Below are positions 45,490-57,890 of a DNA stretch of 64,000 nucleotides, in pieces. How positions within the stretch are numbered: position 1 is the stretch's first letter; the number at the start of each line of letters is the position of its first letter. The stretch lies in the NCBI GenBank assembly GCA_037043235.1, contig JAWRVZ010000043.1:1587001-1651000 (forward strand), written 5' to 3'. A program made the translations under genes and the position numbers. The DNA is from Rhodeus uyekii. Lineage: Eukaryota > Chordata > Actinopteri > Cypriniformes > Acheilognathidae. The notes under the pieces were generated by a model, which ran no database searches, had not been told where the DNA came from, and saw only the letters and a list, made by a program, of their open reading frames with translations.

Positions 45490-46895
45490 CCCTCTTTTAC
45501 CAGTGATGTCACATTGACCACACAAAAAATAGGTGCTGGATGAAGCGTTCCATCAGTTTTGCCTGGAAAAACCTATCAGCTTCTGAACAGCTGCTTTCCT
45601 TGAATCCATTCACATGGCCTTCATGTACAAACCTCTGTCTTAACTAAGTTCATCATACCTGATTAATATATATTACCATACAGTCCTTGAAAAAATAGCA
45701 TTCACATAAGAAAGAGATCATCTTTTGGAGGGAAATAGGTTTTCATGTTTTATACTTTATATTTACAGTTATAACTTCTTGCCAAATAAGTGGCTGAGTT
45801 TTTTTTCAAGGTGAGTTCAATGGCCTGTACCTTTTTTATTATGGATGATACATTTTGAAATGTTTGCTAAAGATTTATAAAATGTAATAAATAAAACGTG
45901 CTACAACTAGCTAATTAGCATATTCACTACAAAGTTGGTAAGTTTTTTAAAAATGTTTTAAAGGAAGCCTTTTATACAAATGAAAACTGCATTTATTTGA
46001 TCAAAAGTAAAATTAAAATCAGTAATATTGTTAAAAAAACCGTTATATTTCAATACATTTTCATTGGCCATTACTGCATAAAACATTCTAACATGCTGAT
46101 TTGGTGTTCAAGAAATATTTATAATTATTATCAGTATTAAAAACGGTTAAGTTAGGCATAATATTTTGTTGAAACAGTGATATTCTTTTTTTTCAGGAAT
46201 CTTTGATTAAATATAAATTACAACATGTTTTTAGTTAGTTTTTCTTTCTGTCTTGGTCACTGTTTACAATGTTAATTTTAAATATACAGTAGGTATAACC
46301 AGTGGTCAAGTTTCAATGAGGTCAGCACGGCAGATGGTAAGTTCTCAGGGAAACAAAGTTCGCAGAAAGGCCCTTTGCTTTTTGGGGTCAGAAAATTCAG
46401 CAAAAGTATATTGCAACTTTGAACCCACTGAGCACTCCTCAGACTTTATATGCGGTGTATTTAAATATTCTATATGACATAAAAGTAAGATGGATTGATG
46501 GTTATATCATAAAAACACGTTTAAGAACCAGATTGTGTTTTATGATAACTCTAATGAATCAAAATGAGTCTTCCTTTTGAACATGTCTTGTCGATCCATG
46601 TCTTCCTTTTATATAAAAAAACACATTTAGACAGCTTGTCTCTAAACACATTACCATTGCAATCAAGTTTGTTTTACGTTTAGATGTGGATCTTAATTTG
46701 CAACTACATAAATATAGCTGATTTCAGTTGAACATTTAATGCGACACCTGAATATAATGCACATACAAACACTGAGTTTATCAGTTGCCCAAAGATAAAG
46801 CAGTTGTGTTTACTTGTACTTGTTTTCATAAGGATTAAAAAAGTAAACGTACATTTAAAGGGCTGGGTTATTGTCTTTCAAATCACTGCTTTTAA

Positions 46896-47716
46896 AGGGT
46901 TAGTTCAACCAAAAATGAATAGTCTTTCCTTTAGTTACCCTCATGTCATTCCAAACTCATCTTGTTCATCTTCTGGAGAACTCTTGAGAACTTTCTGTCC
47001 CTCTAGACACCTATGCAACTGACACTTTGATTCTTTAAAATGTTCATAAAGTGATTGTAAAACCAATCCAAACTAGACCACATTTTCTGAAGAGACACAA
47101 TCATGATGAACAGATTGAGTTTAGGCTTTTATTCACACATAAACTTTCATTAATGCACACATCAGTTGTGGTAAACAATGCTCAAACATGTTTGCTTGAC
47201 GCATGAGAACCAATGAGACAGCGACAGGTTAGTTCTGGCACATCAAGTAGGATTGGCTGACCTTTTTTTGTTTTCTGATCAGTGTTTGTATGTGAATAAA
47301 AGCCTATATTCAATTTGACCAAGTCTTTTGAGAAAATTCCTTAATTCAAATGGATTAGTTTTACAATCTCTTTATAAACGTTTTGAAGCGTCAATTGCAT
47401 AGCTGTCTATAGAGCAGTGGTTCTCAAATAGTGGGGCACGGGGTACATGCTTTTTTTTGCCAGGGAGTAGGCTTTTTTGCACTGAACAAGAGCAGCATAT
47501 ATGAAGTTCAGATAACCGTCCCCTCATCCCTTGACGTGTACGATCACGTGTACGCGCGCAAAATTTTTAACTCTTACTAGGGTGGCGTGACAGAAAATAA
47601 TTGAGAAGCACTGCTATAGAGGAATAGAAACCTCTCAGAGTTCATTGAAAAGATCTTCTTTTGTACTCCCTAAGATGAACGAAAGTCTTACGGGTTTGGA
47701 ACAACATGAGGGTGAG
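46896..47716. mobile_element. MITE-like repeat, interrupted
   Basis: The left end reads AAAGGGTTAGTTCAACCAAA followed by CCTCATGTCATTCCAAAC. The inverse TTTGGAACAACATGAGGG lies at about 47,695-47,712, with AGATCTTCTTTTGTAC before it. The interior holds a later hAT insertion at 47,415-47,613. This is the same family as the repeat at window position 1. Confidence 0.6.
47415..47613. mobile_element. Short hAT-type MITE with 8-bp target duplication
   Basis: The terminal inverted repeats are CAGTGGTTCTCAA (left) and TTGAGAAGCACTG (right). The flanking direct repeat CTATAGAG is perfect at 47,407-47,414 and 47,614-47,621. Eight-base duplications and CA(G)TG ends are diagnostic of hAT transposons. 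At 199 bp it encodes nothing. Confidence 0.9.
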
Positions 47717-49355
47717 TACAGCATCCCTGAAGACAGGGATCTGTAGCATCTAGACAAGCATCTAGACAACAGCATCCATGAAGACAGTCAAAGATCATGA
47801 GTTTCTGACTGTACTACTGTTGTTGTGTCACCCAACTGCTGATCAGATTAAGGCTTTGGTTATTTCATGGAACATCGAATGACGAATCTCAAATCGAAAT
47901 GACGAATGAAAAATAAATGTTGTACTATCTGTAACTTAATGTAACATGTTGCCATGTGTAAGGAAGAGATAGGCTGAGTGGATTCCATAAGTGTATCTTT
48001 ATTAAAGTTTCTGAGAATAAACAATAGTCACAAATCGTACTTGGGTCACAGTCTTTGGTTGAAAAACACCGGCAAAACAATCTAATTGCAGACAAATCCA
48101 AAACATTAACTCAGAAATCTTAGTCGAAAGGGCAAAAACAACAAAACAGTTTCATGGAAGAATGCTATGTAAAGCAGTGGAACTGACAATATGGCAGTAG
48201 GAACACATGGATTAAATATAGGGTGACAGGAAATCACAAGAAATGAACTGATAAGATAGGAACAGGAAGTGACTAAGTTAAAAATTTAGTTGAGGGATCT
48301 TTCTGGAGGAGTGGAGTCTGACATCAGATAAGGGATTCCTGAATTTAGAGATTCAGGCAGTTAAAAACTAAACCAGTAATTACAAATTAATAAATATAGA
48401 GCAGTCTTGTTTGCCAGGAATGCATCAGGAATGACCCCCGAGAAAAATAAAACTTTGTGACCCAAATTGGTTTGAATCAGGATATGTGACTTGGTGATTT
48501 TGTAGTATACTTTGAACAAGAGATTAAAAATAAGATCATATGGTTAAAGTCGTAAGGAATTACTTTGAAGGAAAGATCTATACATGATAGTAAATAGACA
48601 AATAAAATTACTGTAAAATTACTGACAATGACTCCAACATATGTAATTCGCAAAAAGACAAATGTACTGTAAAAATTTGGTTATTTTAAAAGCATTTCTG
48701 GCAAAGATTTCTCAAGCAGGCCAGAGTGAAAAGAAAGTAGATAAAGTTAAATGTTTATGAAAAGGCAGTGTATGAGTCATGAACGCCTCATAGTCTGCAA
48801 AATGCTGGTATCTGAGTCTGTCATAAGTGATAAGTTATTTATAGTAAGTGTTTCAGTGACAATCCTAGACACGGATGTAAAACATTTCTAATTTTGGATT
48901 GTATACATTCAGATTATACACAGTTGCTGCTTTGAAGTCTAATGGATTTGAGTGATTAAATACTGCTGTCATTAGCCTGTCTCCCTGTTTTAACACTAGT
49001 AGACTGTCCAAGTGGCTCTGGTGGCTCTTGAATGAATCTTCACTAAGCTCCAGAAAATACCTGATCTTGAAGAAAACTCAAAATATTTTGAAATGGGAAA
49101 GAGCAGTTACCAGTGTGCATGAGGTGATTTCTCATATACAGGTAGGATTCTGTTTGACCAAATGGAGGACAATCAAGGCAGAGGATTTTCGCTGCCACTG
49201 GGCATCTACCTTATAATATGTGAGCTGGGTATGAGAGTTTAGAGACAAGCTTTAATTGGGTTGGTTAACTAACTACAAAATGGATGCATGACATTAGAAT
49301 AAAAAGTTAGATAATACAGTTTGGAGGAAAAAGCAGCTATGAGTCTGTATGTGCG

Positions 49356-49460
49356 GGTCAAGTCAGCTTTATTCATAAAGCACTTTTTACAATACAGATT
49401 GTTTCAAAACAGCTTTACAGTGGTCACAGGAAAACAATAAAAACAAAGTTTGTTTTGGCT
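49356..49460 (+). repeat. Dispersed fish repeat (CAGCTTTATTCATAAAGC type)
   Basis: GTCAGCTTTATTCATAAAGC followed by ACAATACAGATTGTTTCAAA and AGCTTTACAGTG is a frequently seen fish interspersed sequence. Its class is not assigned here. Confidence 0.5.
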
Positions 49461-49687
49461 GAACAGCAGCCTTAAAAGAGCAGGCGAATCAATAAAAGTG
49501 AAGAATATTAAGTGTTAAGTTTCCCCACCTAAGTAAGACAGAGGCGACAGTGGCAAGGAACCAAAACTCCAGCAGGTGACGGAATGAATGAATGAAGAAC
49601 GGAATGGAAAAAAAAATTCTTACAAATAATTACAATGAAATTTTTTTTTTTTAATTGTACTTATGAACATTGTTAAGTCAATTTAAC

Positions 49688-49845
49688 TCTTGTAGCTCAA
49701 CCAGTAGATCATTGGTGTTTACAACGCCAAGGTCATGGGTTCAATCCCAGGGAAAGCAAGAACTGTTTCAACGTGTTCCTTGAATGCAATGTAAGTTGCT
49801 TTAGATAAGAGTGTCTGCCAAATGCATAAATGTAAATGTAAAGTG
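49688..49845 (+). repeat. tRNA-derived SINE
   Basis: An A-box-like TAGCTCAACCAGTAGA near 49,693 and a B-box-like GGGTTCAATCCC near 49,738-49,749 form a tRNA-like head. The tail TAAGTTGCTTTAGATAAGAG then TGTCTGCCAAATGCATAAAT is typical of cyprinid SINEs. The elastase-intron relics share the head and tail. It is not a functional tRNA gene because no cloverleaf can be folded beyond the boxes. Confidence 0.75.
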
Positions 49846-52070
49846 CTTGTTAAAATTATAACAAATTTGAAAGTTGACAAACCTAACATTTAAGGCATTG
49901 TATTTGTCAAGTATCACTGCCAAATTACATATGAATGAAGGGGTTAAGATTTTGGTAATGGATAACACAATGAGAACAAAACGGACTTTAAAGTAAGTCC
50001 TAATTATTTGCTTTGAAATGTTAAGATGGTTTGAATACTGTGAAATTATATGTTTCAGTGGAAATTATTATTATGAATTTGTTTTATTTTATTTCTATTT
50101 TTGAGATGGTACATACTATTGGTGTATGCTATTAAAAACCAGTGTATATATCCTGATATTTATGAGCAGAATGCAATGTCTGTGTTTGGTATCTAAGAGG
50201 TGACTGAGTGGTCTGACATAGGAATGTGCGACATAACAGCAGACTCATGACAGTAGCTCAAAAGACGTGCTGTCATGTGTGGGGATTTTGGTCATACCGA
50301 CCACACCTAACATGTCAGGAATATAGCTGTTTGCTCATTTAGCCCAGCTTCCAGGGAATAAATATGTATTGCATTTTTAATCCAATTCATTTTATGATAA
50401 ACTGAAATAGCCAAGATTCATAAAAGCAGTGTGAGACATGTAAAGGCAACTATGTCTAATGTTCTGAAGGTCAATAACGCCCTCCGTGCTCTGTAAGGTA
50501 AGTCTGTGAAGGGAAAAAATGTTGTCTGTTTTATTCAGTTATAACCAGCATGAGAGCAAGGGTCACTATAACATGGTGTAGCGGCATTAATTGAAAGCCC
50601 AGATGTGGTATCATCACTCCACATTGGCCTAAAAACAGGGAAGTGAAAGGTCTACATTTGCAAGGTCTGGACCAAACAGACACAAATGGTTATTTGGCAT
50701 ATTTACATTTATAAATGTGTAAAATATAAACAAATGTAAAAAATCATAGTCAGAAAAACACAATTAAAGCAATCCAGTGCAGACAAATTCAAAACATTAA
50801 TCCAGAATCCTGAGTCGAAAGGCCAAAAACAATAGTGATAACAGTAATCAACAAAAAATGGCATGGAAGAATGCTTAGTAAAGCAGTGGAACTGACAATA
50901 TGGCAGTGGAAACACATGGCTTATATACAGGGCAACAGGAACTCACAAGAAATGAGCTGATATGGCAAGAACAGGAAGCGACAGAGTTTAATATATGATG
51001 TTTTATTAACAAAGTTCGGGAGGAGCACGTTCAAAGGATTAATGCAATCAACTCGTCATCAGCAATTACACCTCATCAGCATGAGAGGAAACATGTATAT
51101 ATAGTCATGTTCGACTCACCTACACCTCTTGACGGTTTACAGCATCCCTCCACCACCCCAACTCCTCACACTTAATCATTCCTATCAAATTCAGGATACG
51201 GGGGGAGTGCTCCAGGTTGGGGCTAAATACCGAGCTCGGAGCCCTCTCCTCGGACAGCATGGCAAATATGCATACCATTTACTGCTCCTGAATCATTTGT
51301 AAGTGTGAACTCGTGAATCAGATGAGGAATCCCTCTGGAGGACAGGAGTCTGATCAGATGTCACAGAATGACATGCTAGATGAACGAATATCAACATTTC
51401 AAAAGCTTTAACTTTTAACTTGTAACCATTAGCTTTACATTACATTTGTTTCTAGGAATGCATTATTACTTGACAAATACGTGACTATGTATGAAAAGGT
51501 TGGAAAAAAAACTGACATTACAGTAGCTTAATCACAAAATGAAACAAAATCCATCTATCATCTTACTGTATCAAGAGGAATGAGAAGCTGACTTTTCATG
51601 TCTCCCACTAGCTAAATAATTAAGCAGTTAAGCATATAAACCTAGTTTCACAGACAGGACTTAGATTAACCCAATATTATGCCTTTAAGTGGCTTTCATA
51701 AATGTGGCTTAGAAAAACAAACAAATGCACTGAATGCACTTGGCAAACCAATGCAGTGAATGTTTTAAGATACTGTATGTTAATGAAAGTTGCTTTCAGT
51801 TGAAACTGCTCAAGCATTCAGTTTAGTCCAATACCAGGTTTAAGCCTTGTCTGGGAAACCAGGGGTTAATGTGTCAACTCTGAACAGCAGCACACTTGCT
51901 TTGTTGCTTTGACTCTGTTCAAGGTCCAGTTCGCTTTAGATTTTGCCCATCCCAGACTATCATGTGATTATGGGAAAGTCTTTTATAGTCAGAATATTAT
52001 TATTTGTTCTACCTCTTGTGTTCAGTGTTTAATATGTTACTAAGTTCAAGAATCTCAACAGTCCCAAGTC

Positions 52071-55000
52071 ATGTCTAACCCTGCGCAGGATCCAGTGTAT
52101 AAAGTGCCAGGTAAGTCTTTCTATCCTCTGCTACTATAGGCTCATCTCAGTGTGTTATGTAAACATCATCTCTTAGGTCTTTATTTAATGTTTTGCTACA
52201 TGAATGAGCATAGAATTTTGTCAAACTATAACTTTTGTTTGTTAGAAATTACACTAACATAGTTTACACCATTTGTTGTCTGATCGATGACTGGAGGTGA
52301 ATGAAAATCAACAATCGGTTATATGCATTGGCTATAGAGTAAGCTAGCTAAGGCATGAATTGTGTTTTAAATAATTTATTGTGAAACAACAGTATTCATT
52401 AAATATGTTTTTAAGACAGAGCTCTAAAGCTGATAAAAATCTACAGTGAGGTTCTAAATGAGGTGTATCATCATGGTTGGTGGTTCATGGGAATAGCATC
52501 ACACAAATAGAAGAGATAATCAAAAGCAACTTGAGTTTTGCAACACTTTGCAAATGTTTATTTATGTTTTCTGAATTCATGCATTTCATTCTATTTATGA
52601 TTTATTAGCTCTAATGTCCTCCAGAAAGCTATACAGTCTAATCATCCATCACATTGTCTATGTCACAGCTCTCATGATTTGTTATGGTGTGATTTCTTCA
52701 AAGCTAACAAAAAACGGCCATCTGCCAGTGGTTTGGAGTTCATTGGTCCTCTTGTGAGCTCTGTAGAGGAGACCCCAGACCCCATCAGTACAGTTATTAA
52801 GGGTGAAATTCCCTCCTGGATCACTGGCAGCTTCCTTAGAAATGGACCTGGCAAATTTGAGTTTGGTGAAAGCAAGTAAGATGGAAAGATATTGCTATAA
52901 TTGCAGCAAGATCAATTCATTTATTTATTATCTGGTTATTTTCTCTCCTTATTTGGCTTCATCTGTTCCTTCTCAGATTCATCCACTGGTTTGATGGCAT
53001 GGCCTTGATGCATCGTTTTCACATTAAAGATGGTCAGGTGACCTACAGCAGCTGTTTTTTGCGTAGTGACTCTTATGTGCAGAATTTGGAGAACAACCGC
53101 ATTGTGGTATCTGAATTTGGCACCCTGGCAACACCTGACCCATGCAAGAACATTTTCGCCCGGTTCTTTTCACGTTTTCAGATTCCAAGTAAGCATCAAT
53201 TGGAGGTGTAAGTGGCATGCGTACCTGATCAGAAATCCAGACAAAACGCTCTGACTGAATCAGGCCTATCTATTAGATCAAAGATTAGATCAATATGCAG
53301 TAGTTGTTAAAGTTCATGCATTTTCCACAAACCTTCATCTGAATCCATTATAATCATCGGTTGTGTTTGATTAACAGCGGCGACTGATAATGCAGGAGTG
53401 AGCTTTGTTAAGTACAAAGGAGATTTTTATGTAAGCACAGAGACCAACTTCATGCGCCGAATCGACCCTGTGAGCCTGGAAACCAAAGAAAAGGTATATG
53501 ACAGTGTTTCACAGATACAGAAATTCATATTTTTTCTACAATGAACAGTTATCTCTATGTGATTTTGGTTTTGTAAGGTGGATTGGTCAAAATATATTGC
53601 AATTAATGCAGCGACAGCTCATCCACATTATGACCGTGAAGGAGCAACTTACAACTTGGGAAACTCATATTCTGGAAAAGGTGGGATGCCTCATTCATGC
53701 TTTTTATAACAAAACTAATCTCTTAACAGCATGTTCTTGTTAAGGTTTTCAAACCAAACAGAATTGCATTTAATTAACAATGTTCAGTCGGAGCACATTC
53801 AGATAATCCACCCAATTAGCATGAGAAGAGGTAACCTTACCTCTATCTCAATACAGTTTTCCCAGCAGCTTTCCACCAATCCCAACTTCTCATTCTTGGG
53901 ATAGTTTCCTATTCTAACCAGGGTTTGGGGGAGGACTTTGAGTTCAGGCAAAAATCCAATAAAATCCAAATTTGCTTGCTCTTTACCATATCCGATTATA
54001 TGTAAGCGTGAACTCGTGAATGACTGTTTCAAACAGAAAGACTCCGCCCATCAACCATTAGTCAAACACTAAGAAATCAATTTAGGAATGGCTTTTATTA
54101 TTATTATTTTCATTACTCTTGGATATAAGAAAATATTTTAAGAAGGCCCTTCTAATTTGTTTCCCAAAGGCTTTTTCTACCATATCCTGCGAGTACCACC
54201 AGGTGAAGGAACGAATGATGAGGCTGATCTGTCAGATGCAGAGATTCTTTGCTCTATTCCTGCTTCTGACTCCAGGAAGCCATCATACTACCACAGTTTT
54301 GGTAAATTTGCCTGCTACATTTGCATTTTTAGAACATCTGATCTGCCTTTTTGCTTCTGTATCCATCTGTAATATAAGAATTATTTTGCATCTATTTACA
54401 TAGTTCATGTAGATTGTCCAGTATATTATCCACCAACAAGCAGGTGGAAAATAGTGATTTATTGTTAGTGTATACGGTAGTTAAAATAGTGAAAAAAGTT
54501 TTCTACGTTTGTTCTTTTATTTTACCTTACTGTTTATTATACCTTACTGTTTCCAGCCATGTCGGAAAATTACATTGTCTTCATTGAGCAGCCGATCAAG
54601 CTAGACCTGCTGAAATTCATGCTGTACAGAGTTCTTGGAATGAGCTTTAATAAAGTCATGTCCTGGAACCCGGATCTAGAAACCATCTTCCATGTGGCAG
54701 ACAGACATACAGGCCAGGCATGGCAGAGTCTATCACAACATCATCCTGACATCTGATTGTGGGAAATGTGTATTTCTGTTGCTTCACCTCTGCTTTCCTC
54801 TCTGCAGCTCATCAAGACAAAATACTACAGCAGTGCCATGTTCACACTGCACCAGATTAATGCATATGAGGATAATGGATATTTGATAATGGACATGTGC
54901 TGTGGAGATGATGGCAGTGTGATTAGTGACTTCACGATGGAGAACCTTCGCCAGGCATCCGGGGAAGAACTTGACAAGGTATTACCTTCACAATCCAACA

Positions 55001-56159
55001 CGATTAGACGATGTTGATCTCTTTTTCAGCTTCATAAAAAAGTAACTTTAATGCAAAGTGTATCTATGGGCTTTTCCAGTTCTTCAATTCATTGTGTACA
55101 AACTTACCACGGCGATATGTACTGCCTCTGGATGTAAAGGAAGAGGAGCCAATTGACCACAACCTTATAAATTTGCCATACACCACTGCCACGGCTGTAA
55201 AGACTCTAACTGGGGTATGTGAACAAGAGGTGAAGGGAGGGGACTGGAAAAAAAAATATTAATGTACCGTATATCAATAAAAGTAATTTCTCTTTCATCA
55301 TAATAGGTGTTCCTCACCCATGAAGATCTCTACAATGATGACCTGTTGCAGTACGGTGGTCTTGAGTTTCCCCAGATAAACTACACCCACTACAATGCTC
55401 GTCCTTATCGCTACTTCTACGCCTGTGGCTTTGGACACCTGTTTGGTGACTCTTTGCTTAAGATGGATCTAGAAGGAAAGAAGCTAAAGGTACGAGAGAC
55501 CTTTTGAGATCATATGAGGTTAGTTTGAGTTCACTTCAATTCAAAATATAACATTTGGTATGTTTTTTTTTTATGTAGGTATGGCGCCATGCTGTTTTTT
55601 TCCCATCAGAACCAGTGTTTGTTTCAGCGCCTGATGCTAAGGACGAGGATGATGGTGTGGTTATGTCTGTTGTCATTACACCAAGAGAGGTGAGATTCAT
55701 GGTGTCATCATACCATTGTTGTCTAGCTCCATTGGCTTCCTCTTATGACAACTTTAGTACTTATTTTGCCTTTTGACTAATGCTCTGGGGCCTCGTTTAT
55801 AGAAAGTGTGTATGCACTAAGGGACTGTGTGCGCTACAATCCCTATGCACTCGTTTGTTTTCTCTGAATCACATGTATACACATTTGAGCAATGATTTTA
55901 TATCAATTGTAGGACCTTTTTTGGCAACATTTTATAAATGGAGTGCAAAGGGGGTGAAGTTTTTTGAAAAATTTTAGTCAGCCATTTTTAGCCAAAGAAT
56001 TCAGTTGTGACGGGTGTAATAATGCCATTTAACTCTGTTTAGAAAAAGAGCAGTTTCCTCCTTTTCCTTGATGCCAAGACCTTCACAGAGCTTGGACGAG
56101 CTGAAGTTCCAGTGGACATCCCATATGGCACTCATGGACTCTTCAATGAATTGAGCTAA
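52071..56159 (+). CDS. bco2: Beta,beta-carotene 9',10'-oxygenase (BCO2)
   Basis: Twelve exons: 52,071-52,110, 52,704-52,875, 52,977-53,188, 53,378-53,493, 53,578-53,680, 54,170-54,301, 54,557-54,717, 54,808-54,978, 55,080-55,214, 55,307-55,489, 55,579-55,689 and 56,043-56,159. They total 1,653 bp, 550 residues, with every phase matching. Carotenoid-cleavage landmarks are GSFLRNGPGKFEFG, FIHWFDGMAL, AHPHYDREG, YYHSF, FTLHQINAYE and YGTHGLFNE. The four iron-binding histidines fall in the last four of these. The enzyme cleaves carotenoids and xanthophylls eccentrically at 9',10', in mitochondria in mammals. No obvious long N-terminal targeting peptide is seen (MSNPAQDPVYKVP). The intron 54,718-54,807 has a GC donor (CAG|GCATGG). 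Fish have several bco2 paralogues and I cannot say which this is. AATAAA overlaps the stop region (about 56,158) and other poly(A)-like signals lie beyond 56,400. Confidence 0.94.
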
Positions 56160-56719
56160 AATAAAAAAAAATCACCTGCTCAAATCAACTCATAAGTGTA
56201 ACAATTTAACAAACTAATCCGCATCTTTTTTAAAGGGTAATTTCACCCTTTTTTGATTTTTCTATCTACACACGAAGGTGAACTAAATACATTTGTGACA
56301 TTTGTCCAACTTACTTATAGCATAATGAGTCAACGATTTAATCTTTATAAATATTGTACAAGATTAAAAGGCTTATATTCTCTTTTTATTATCTGTTTAT
56401 TGCATTTATATCATGTGTCAAATTAAAAACATTCTTTTTACTTGTATTTTGTAAATGGATCAGAGGTATGCAAATACTGGCAGACAGATAGGACATTGTA
56501 TCCAGGGTTTGACACTAACTTTTTTCCCCATCAGCCACTGTGCTTTTAATACAGTATTGTGTCAACTTGGCAGCAGGTATTTTTTTTTGCTGTCACTTTA
56601 AGACCTCTTGCAGAGTTATGCAAAAATAATTTGCTGACAGACAGGCAGGACATCGTACCATTGCATTTGGGCTGAATTCAATGATTATATATATACTTTT
56701 TGGTCTTGAGACTTCCACA

Positions 56720-56721
<2 letters not shown>

Positions 56722-56814
<93 letters not shown>

Positions 56815-56861
56815 CAATATATATATATATATAGACACACACACACACACACACACACACA
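56722..56861. repeat. (TA)n-(CA)n compound microsatellite
   Basis: Nearly 90 bp of alternating TA, a short interruption (ATATCAATAT), more TA and then about 27 bp of CA. The long open frames here on both strands are repeat artefacts. Confidence 0.95.
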
Positions 56862-57890
56862 TTTATACCATTGATTTATATAGGATATGAAGAGAGTTTC
56901 AATCAGTATAACAAAGTTTTTATGAAAAAAATGACCCACCCTACCTTTTCATTTTAAATAAAAAAAATTAATAATGACGGGGGAGAAAAAAAGGTCACTG
57001 ACATTTATGCATGAACTACCTTTGTCCTATATACAGAAAAATTTACCCATACATCCCTGGTATATTAAAATACCAACATAAAGTGCTACAGATAGACAAT
57101 AAAATATAATATTCTAGAAAAATGCTATTTTATGAAAACAGACAATATAATCAACAGAACGCTGAACATTGAAGAGAAAATAAAGCATGACCCAAATAAC
57201 TACTTTACTGCTGTATTTCATTACATGACCAGTGCAACACAAGTGATCTCCAAATCACTAGGTGGCGCTCGTGTCACACGGAATAGCCGATTTGATCTCA
57301 ACTGTATTTCACTCTTTATCAGTCACTACAAACAGGAAAAGGAGCAATAGAGATCGTTTATTTTTTGCAAACAACTCAGACGATTGTTTGCATATAGAAA
57401 ATTGCTGAATTTCTCAAACTTGTAAAAATACAATTTGTTTCTGGAGCGAGAAAAGAACTTAGACTTTTTGATCAAAGGTCTGTCGTGTTGGCATACAGTA
57501 TTTGTAAGAGGCATTACATTGTCAATGATTTCTCGGTACTACAGCCTCAATAGTACATTTATGAACCATTCAAACTTATGGACTTGTGTATAGACTGTAA
57601 ATTAAGGTCTTTGCAAAGAAGCACAAAACGGATCTTCAAACTGTTGGTATAATATTTTCAGTTTATCATTCTGTACATCTGCTGTTTTAATAATTTACCG
57701 AGTTTGTATTTTGGTCAAATGTATATTTTAAAATGTTTTATCTTATATTTATGAGTATTAAACTCTTTTTAAAAGATCTAACCTATACCTTGATCACAGA
57801 TCATTTCAGGTGAGGCTTGGCTCAATTGTGCTTCGTGTCATGATAAATACATTTATTGTCTTCATCTGTCAGTAACTGTCAGGGTCGAAT

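Larger units (their letters stand above)
45540..52060. other. Gene-poor spacer with nested repeats
   Basis: No host gene is supported over 6.5 kb. Open frames are short, lack domain resemblance and fall in AT-rich sequence. It contains a split MITE with a hAT element inside it, two copies of a dispersed repeat (47,725-48,280; 50,755-50,985), the block duplicated from 39,540, and a SINE. Confidence 0.6.

Noticed and set aside
49688..49760. Possible tRNA gene
   Set aside because: Box A and B are present but no stable cloverleaf or anticodon stem; it is the head of a SINE.
52679..52703. bco2 exon 2 starting earlier (SHDLLWCDFF)
   Set aside because: Splicing from exon 1 requires one leftover base; only the acceptor at 52,703 restores the ANKKRPSASG frame.
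56593..56890. Tyr/Ile repeat proteins on both strands
   Set aside because: Translation of the (TA)n-(CA)n microsatellite.
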